Shown here: positions 57,845-64,000 of the stretch, piece after piece
Layout: every line of letters begins with the position of its first letter
Numbering within the stretch: the stretch's first letter is position 1
Assembly (NCBI GenBank): GCA_963580455.1
Contig: OY756961.1
Location: forward strand, 9,343,001-9,407,000
Length of the DNA: 64,000 nt
Source: Euonymus europaeus
Lineage: Eukaryota; Streptophyta; Magnoliopsida; Celastrales; Celastraceae
Direction of reading: 5' to 3'
The notes under the pieces: generated by a model
Seen by the model: the letters and a program-made list of their open reading frames with translations, nothing else
The model's database searches: none
Told to the model about the DNA's origin: nothing
Made by a program: the position numbers and the translations under genes

Positions 57845-58407
57845 CAGACCACAAAATCTGGGCAGATTTTGCAGCATCATAGTTTAGTGGTACTTTGGGA
57901 ATTTTAGAGATAAGAAAGGAGCAACCTGGTCATTCCACAAGAAAATTATTTGACCTAAAGAGGAGTGTGTTGGAGGCAGATATAATTAAGGTGAGTTTTA
58001 AAACAAATAAAAGGAGGAATGGCTGTTTTTAAAAGGAAAAAAAAATAAAGATGTGGTCAGCAGCAAAGAAGAGGGAAGAACCGAAGAAGAGGCACGACAA
58101 TTCTTTAAAACAAGCAAGAGGAGGCGCGCTTGTTGGAGACAAAAAGGGAAGCACGGCTGGTTAGAGAAAAGAAAAGAAAGAAGAAGCTGGTTACGTGGGT
58201 TTTAAAAGGAAGGAAGAAGCTCATGTGTTCAACCTAACTTAGCAATAAGAAGAGTCTAGATCGACTCAAGAACAGGGAAGAGAGTCGTAGAGAGTACTTT
58301 CATCATCAATATTCAACTTGATCCTTGAATACAAGCCTTCAATCTTATTTAAAGACTGGTTGACTACTCACTAACAAAATATGCCACGTAGGACATCTAA
58401 TTCTAAC
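57845..58407 (-). other. Possible chromovirus 3' LTR fragment
   Basis: On the minus strand this contains a CTTTAAATAAG TATA-like motif, a stress-type leader and a 3' part with polypurine sequence. It lies downstream of the minus-strand chromovirus remnant (60940-62014), where its 3' LTR would be expected once the Harbinger-like element is removed. No ends were found, so this is inference from position and composition. Confidence 0.35.
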
Positions 58408-58746
58408 TAATGCTCCTTTGTTTCACAAAAAATTGTTTATCCATGAGAAATGCTTTTTCAAGAAAAAATATTAGAGGAAAATCATGTATTTTCTAGCTTT
58501 TGGTGAAGAATGTGTAATACTTTTTCCACCGTTTGTTTTAAGGGAAAACAAAAAGAATTTGTAAAATAACATGCATGTATCCGTATATAATGTCCAAGTG
58601 AAGGGGAGCAAGCTTGTAACAGTTCATAAATTCATGCATGTTCTACACTTTATCCACAAGTACTCACTACTTAAGGGTCTCCTTCACTAAACCATGTCCA
58701 TACCATCCAAAGTAGTCTTGCACCCATTAACATAAGACCAATATTG

Positions 58747-59588
58747 TGACGACCCTGCCCTAAGGCACCCAACGGTCCAGTCCACAGGCGTCTCACATTT
58801 AGGCTCCATGGGCCCCACCCCCAACCCATCTGGCCTTCGCCCGGGTTGTTGCTGGTATGAGTCGAACTCCTGACCCCCAGCCTTTAACATAGGGCACATG
58901 GCACCATATGCTACCAACTAGGGGCTTAGTTGGTGGCATAGCGTGAAAGATTTCCTATATTAAAGGGAGGTCGGGGGTACGAGTCCTCGCTCCAACAACC
59001 TACTCCCAAAGAAGGGAGGGAAGGGTTGGGCTTTCTGGGCCATGGCCCTGGGAAGTAGGTCAAGGCCACTGGACTGGACCGTTGGGTGCCTTATGAGTGG
59101 AAAGGACCGAAACTTATAAAAAGGCAGTTTTTCTGTGACGACCCGGCCCAGCTCGACAGCCCATCTGGCCCGCCCGGCACCGCGGCCTCACATTCAGACT
59201 CCATGGGCCCCACCCCCAACCCATCTGGCCTTCGCCCGGGTTGTTGCTGGTAGGAGTCGAACTCCTGACCCCCAGCCTTTAACATAGGGCCCTTGACACC
59301 ATATGCTACCAACTAAGCCATTGTTGCTGGTAGGAGTCGAACTCCTGACCCCCAGCCTTTAACATAGGGCCCTTGACACCATATGCTACCAACTAAGCCA
59401 TGGCTTAGTTGGTAGCATATGGTGTCAAGGGCCCTATGTTAAAGGCTGGGGGTCAGGAGTTCGACTCCTACCAGCAACAACCCGGGCGAAGGCCAGATGG
59501 GTTGGGGGGTGGGGCCCATGGAGTCTGAATGTGAGGCCGCGGTGCCGGGCAGGCCAGATGGGCTGTCGAGCTGGGCCGGGTCGTCACA
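58747..59588. repeat. Composite of tRNA-like SINE copies in foldback arrangement
   Basis: The whole composite starts TGACGACC, ends GGTCGTCACA and is flanked by AATATTG at 58740-58746 and 59589-59595. In order it holds: a minus copy (58747-58919); a divergent plus copy (58920-59098, with a TAAGGCACCCAACGGTCC inverted pair joining its end to the first copy); a minus copy (59134-59320); an extra 80-bp head duplicate (59321-59400); and a plus copy (59401-59588). The last three form a palindrome with no spacer at 59400/59401. Confidence 0.85.
59401..59588 (+). mobile_element. SINE-like unit, tRNA-type A and B boxes
   Basis: The A box TGGCTTAGTTGG (59401-59412) and B box GAGTTCGACTCC (59457-59468) are at normal tRNA spacing, followed by a GC-rich body and the end GTCGTCACA. 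There is no A- or T-tail, which is unusual for a plant SINE, and no proper tRNA fold closes the head. RNA polymerase III could start here. It is not a functional tRNA gene. Confidence 0.6.
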
Positions 59589-60939
59589 AATATTGTATGG
59601 ACACATTTCCCAAATTAATTATTCAACTAGGACCACTCTTAAAACAATCCCTATTAGATTCTTGTAATCAACAGTTCAAGATACTACTTTGTAAAGAAAA
59701 TGTTTCATACTTACCCAACATAGAGCTATGAAAATAGAAGAGGATTGGTTGAAACCTATTGATTCATTTTGGCAACCAGTTGTATATGTTTTGTCTTTGG
59801 GATATGATGGCTCAATAACATGCATTACATATTATTTTTAAGACCAAATTTGACCTAAGATGATGTATATGTTTTGTCTTTCGGATATGATGGTTCAATA
59901 AGATGCATTACAGATGAGTTTTAAGGCCAAAACTTACCCAAGATGCTAGAAATTCTTTAGTTCCAAGAAGGGCACACACATTCTAGAAAATCAGGAAAAA
60001 GAATGGCATAGAAGCTACTCAAGAATGAATATAGTAGTATAGTACTTAAAACAAAGCATGTTAAGTCAGAGCCAATAAGTGATATTAAGGAGCTGAAACT
60101 CACATTCATGCCACTAAACCAGCACATGTGAGACATAGCAACAGCTAGTGCCCTTCCTAACCCAGCAGAGCAGTGGGGGCTTAAACTATGATTTTTTCCT
60201 TCAAAAATTCTCGACTCTAGTGATGAAATGGCTTTAGGTAGTATCTGACTATGTAAAAAAAATCCATGTCTTTTCTTATGTCAAAAAATTAACACAAGAA
60301 CAAAAAATATTATAGTATCTGACTTTGAGAGTATCAGAAAATAATACAGAATTAAGAACACCGATTTTGACTACAAATACCCAATATTTATCACCAATAA
60401 TCCATCAACAACCCCAATCTTTTGCCTTCAAATCCTAATTGTATGTATCAGAGAGGAAAAACCAATTGCAAATTGGAACAAATCTGAGCTAGAGAAAAAG
60501 AGTACCTGAGAAATAAGAATAGAGATTGATCAAGAGAGAGCGATGCAACAATCAGAGAGATGAAACAATTCGACCCAGAGATTCGCTTGCTTAATTGTTC
60601 CTTGGCGTCATTTCATTTTTTACTTAAGCGCGAAGAACCAGATACGGAACGAGAACGAGAGATAGAGAGAAAGAAGAATTAGATTTGATGAAGAAGACTG
60701 AGAGAAAACAACAGCCGGTCCTTCAAACGGACTGTTGTTTTCCACCATTTAGTTTAGGCTTTGTCTATTATTTTTTTATTTTCCATTAATTTTTTTTAAT
60801 TCTCCCAAACAAACGATGGAAAATAGTTATTTGTTTTCCAAAACATCATTTTTCTTAAAACAAACAGAGCCTAATAGTAAAAGATTCTAAACAAGTTGCT
60901 TAACAGACTAAGTCCACTCCTAATAACAAACTAATATGA

Positions 60940-62014
60940 TTAGCAAATCATATCAATCCCTTTCCCTTCAAGAAGCTTGTTCCCCGAGTGAACCAACACA
61001 TAAACTATCAAACAATGTAAAAAATTCACCCCAAACATTGGACTTTCATCAGTAAATGAGTGATATAAGAATCTGAAGTTTGGAAATTTGTGTTTCAAAT
61101 CATCATAATCCTCCCAAGAAGCTTCATCAACATCATGTCCATCCCATTGGTTTAAAAGTTGTGTTCTTGCAACGTGACCCATCTTATAAACATGCCTTTG
61201 AAGTACTGCAAGAGGAGTCTGTTGAACCAATCCCATATAAGTTGCAGAAGGTAATTCCGTAGCAGGAACTTCGGCAGCTCCAACATGTTTTTTAAGGCAA
61301 TTGACATGAAATACTTGATGGATTTTTCTTCCAATATGTAGCTGTAACCTATAAGCAATATCAGTAGACTTCAATTCTCCCATCTTATCAATAATCCATT
61401 GATCTTGTTCCAAGTCCCTTTTGAGGTTATCCATCGAACCAAAATATGGATAAGTAATGGCTTGACATACCTTCTCAGGTAACTTTGAACCCTTTGGAAG
61501 TTATGATGAGCCAATAACTCAAGAAAGTGTGTCAACAACAACATTGTCCACTCCAGGCTTGTATTTGATTTCATAATCAAATAGTAACAGCTTGGCTACC
61601 CACTTCTGTTGAAATGGAGTATTGGCAGGCTGATCCAGAAAATATTTGAGACTTTGGTGATCAGTCATGATCACAAAATACCTCCCCTGTAAGTAGTTTT
61701 GCCACTTTTTCACTACTGAAACAATATCAATGAGTTCCTTCTCATATATGGATAATGCTTGGTTCCTAGGACCTAATGCTTGACTAGTGAAGGTAATTGG
61801 TCTCCCTTGCTGCTGAAGTACTACTCCAATACCTAAACCAGAAGCATCGCATTCTAACTCAAATGTTAATTTCCAGTCAGGTAAAGCTAATACTTGAGGA
61901 GATAATACTTTTGAGTTTGTTAAATGCTCAGTTGTTGTGGCATTCCATAGGAACCCTTCTTTCTTAGTTAACTAATATTGGGGTTCACAAACTTCACCAT
62001 AATTATGCACAAAC
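60940..62014 (-). pseudogene. Chromovirus (Ty3/gypsy) remnant: RT end, RNase H, chromodomain, integrase core deleted
   Basis: Read leftward from 62014: the reverse transcriptase C-terminus and RNase H start (LALPDWKLTFELECDASGLG, ITFTSQALGPRNQ); RNase H (61519-61713: YFVIMTDHQSLKYFLDQPAN, FDYEIKYKPG); then a jump to the integrase C-terminus (AYRLQLHIGRKIHQVFHVNC) and a chromodomain-like segment (QLLNQWDGHDVDEASWEDYD, 61090-61160). The integrase zinc-binding and catalytic parts are absent between about 61440 and 61519. In-frame stops occur. The element continues rightward only to 62014, where another LTR interrupts it. Confidence 0.8.
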
Positions 62015-64000
62015 TGTAACGCTCCAACCCAGAAATCACACTCCGAGCCGGGTGCACTATTAATGACTCATACACTCGTCACAAGGACATAACTATACGA
62101 CATCCAAACCCCGTATTCTAACGAAAATCCAGCAGCACCTCCCCGTATATCGAGGAGTGCCAACCTGGAGTCAAGTAACACATCATCATAAGAAATCGTT
62201 CTATAATTATATCAAAGTTCCACATAATAGTAGGGCCTTTGGCTATCTAGTCACATTCACACTCTAGACAAGGCCCCAGGCCTTCTAATCACATGCAAAT
62301 AATATGTATAATATCATCACATAACCATCATCGTCAAAGACCATCAAAGTCAACAAATCCAGACCCTTGGTCCATCATTCCGGTACGGGAGTCCCGATCA
62401 CATGGCATAGACTCTCGACCATCCATCATGCATACCGAATAGGTATATAAGCAACAAAATGTTCAACAAAACCAAAGTACTAAATGTACTAAAAATAGCT
62501 AAAAATGATCCAACACATTATAATAGTAATCCTAGTGCTCATAGGGTGGCCTTCCATGTCACACTACCTCCTACTGATCCGTAGCCTGGTTCTTAGCACT
62601 AGTCTCACCTAGAAGATAGAAAACAAGAAAATAGGGTGAGCAGAAGGCTCAGTAGGGAAATATAAAGAGTTATCAATATTATAAGACTGGATGATAAAAT
62701 AAGTACAATGTAGTGAAATGAAATATAATGTCACAACGACGTAATAATCGTCGGCTACACCTTATAGCGCCCTGGAACCAATCAACGGATATCCAAAAAA
62801 CCATCTGAAGCCTTAACCTTGCCATGAACAACCATAGATGCACCTCCACAACGTGGAATCCCGTTCTTGATAATAATGTATCCCTTGGTATCTAACATCC
62901 CACAAATAAACCTTGAGGAACTATGAGTCCATACCCATAGCCCTAATACATCTACAATGCATGTCCAATCAAGTAGTGCAAAAATAAGCATATATATATA
63001 TAAATCGTCCCTATATACATACGTAACTACGTGATGCATGTAGAAGAGTTAACATGCTCAATTGATGATCAAGCATTAATAAGGTATGCATTTCAATCGA
63101 AATCCATGAAAGGGGTTCGCTCTTCCTAAGGAACAAGTTAGGCAAGAGCACAAAATGAAGACCAATGAGGAAATACAAACCGCTCTTTAGAGAAACAAAA
63201 TGATACGATAGAAAAGAGGGTAAGAATCCCTACCTCGTTCCAAGCACAAGCCAAATATCTCAAGTTCCCAAATTAGGGTTTCAACCCTTTCTCCAAACCT
63301 TTCAATTTCAATATTTCCTACTCATTTCATAAACCATATATCCTCAAAGCATATACCATTATAGTATATCATAAGAGACTCAAGATTTCTTACTTTTCTC
63401 TCTCTAGAAATTACCAAACTCTTGAATCTCAACCAAAATCCAACTTGAATATCAAATCGGTAGTCAACCTAGTTAATAACAACATATAACAACTCAAATC
63501 AACTTATTTAGTCCCTCTATACCATCTATTTAAAGTCCCAACAAAAACTATGAAGACCCTAGATTCTAGAAATTCGTGGAACTTACCCCAAATCCTTGAA
63601 ATCTTTCTTGAATCTTCCACACTTTTCTCTCCCTCTCTCTAGAACAATGTTCGGCTCAACCCTCATTTTTCTTCCTCTACTTGAGACTTAAAGACTTGGA
63701 ACTCTCGCGTTTTGTGCCTAGGTAGAATTTACACACGCCTTGGAATCATGCTCTGGGTGCCCACAACCTTTGTGGCGTAAAAAAAATATTTTTTCTGAAG
63801 TTTCTATCCTGGGCGGGATCTTGGGCACTTTGTGGGAATCATGCCTAGGTGCCCACAACCTTTCTCTCGTCATTCTTTTTTTTGCTCACCAATACTCTGG
63901 GTGCACCCTTGGTGCTCCTATAACATATTCAAACTTGTTTTGAGGTTTCCAAACTCACCTAGGCGCGAATTCGACGTGCCTAGGCGCACTTGCAAGTCCA
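62015..64000 (+). mobile_element. Gypsy-type LTR, left end only, runs out of window
   Basis: TGTAACGCTCCAACCC at 62015 is a typical start of plant Tekay/Del-type gypsy LTRs and directly interrupts the chromovirus reverse transcriptase. GGGTGAGCAGAAGGCTCAGT near 62633 fits the same LTR class. No coding domain is seen to the window end. The strand is assumed from the TG start; it could also be the reversed end of an LTR. The five bases before it are CAAAC, the duplication to look for beyond 64000. Confidence 0.55.

Larger units (their letters stand above)
58411..60871. mobile_element. PIF/Harbinger-like non-autonomous element, about 2.46 kb
   Basis: Ends are TGCTCCTTTGTTTCAC (left) and, on the complementary strand at the right, GGCTCTGTTTGTTTTA; both are followed by further RTTTGTTTT repeats. 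TAA borders both sides (58408-58410, 60872-60874), the usual Harbinger duplication. No transposase. It carries the SINE foldback (58747-59588). It also carries a minus-strand segment around 60480-60720 that looks like a gene leader with a donor (TCTCAG|GTACTC on the minus strand near 60507). One gap is needed to align the ends, so the assignment is moderate. Confidence 0.5.

Noticed and set aside
59401..59480. A tRNA gene
   Set aside because: A and B boxes are present but the ends do not pair into an acceptor stem, and identical heads occur in several inverted copies with a long GC-rich body; a SINE fits better.

Overview
This window looks like repeat-dense intergenic DNA from a eudicot nuclear genome. 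It is AT-rich, and it holds spliced gene fragments whose best matches are plant proteins (phytochrome A, a tryptophan synthase beta of the plant type-2 class, cytosolic tryptophanyl-tRNA synthetase). Nearly every plant transposon order is present: Ty1/copia, Ty3/gypsy including Athila-like and chromodomain types, CACTA, Mutator-like, PIF/Harbinger-like, a hAT-type MITE and a tRNA-like SINE. There are no prokaryotic operons, CRISPR arrays or ribosomal genes. All identifications come from reading the sequence and translations; no database was searched.

Layout. 1-7.8 kb: two copies (A and B) of one block lie head to tail. Each carries a TATA box and a small coiled-coil-type gene, and both genes are broken by different lesions. 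Copy A is split by a 2.4-kb solo LTR with a 5-bp target duplication, and copy B preserves the empty site. 7.8-11.1 kb: exon-like islands of an unrecognised gene, then a 240-bp inverted repeat made of two facing gene 5' ends. 11.3-12.9 kb: copia LTR debris. 13.1-about 21.07 kb: a non-autonomous CACTA element holding a 181-bp satellite array, a nested 3,972-bp MULE, and captured pieces of PHYA and TrpB. 21.1-22.6 kb: the best intact gene of the window, a RING-H2 protein on the minus strand. 22.6-25.2 kb: AT-rich DNA with telomere-like repeats and a third copy of the A/B repeat.

25.2-39.4 kb is a retrotransposon nest. A decayed copia body is joined to a decayed gypsy element, which is split by an Athila-like element (gag-protease only, 5-bp duplication ATTGG). 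That element has a MITE in its 5' LTR and a copia-type solo LTR in its 3' LTR. 39.4-49.0 kb: a 9.6-kb coding CACTA element with Tnp2-type and Transposase_24-type genes, both broken. 49.9-52.3 kb: a duplicate of the RING locus, now a pseudogene with one zinc ligand lost and a 1.1-kb insertion, next to a TrpRS exon fragment. 52.3-55.7 kb: AT-rich DNA, CACTA-like terminal debris and a GC-rich 28-bp minisatellite. 55.7-57.8 kb: a second member of the solo-LTR family seen at 1.4 kb. 58.4-60.9 kb: a PIF/Harbinger-like element carrying a near-perfect SINE palindrome. 60.9-64 kb: a minus-strand chromovirus remnant broken by a gypsy LTR that leaves the window.

Functionally, only the RING-H2 gene at 21.6-22.3 kb is likely to make a protein. 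The rest is a record of serial insertion, gene-fragment capture and decay. Several structures (the facing inverted gene ends, the SINE foldback, the CACTA termini) could give double-stranded RNA and so act as small-RNA sources; that is inference.
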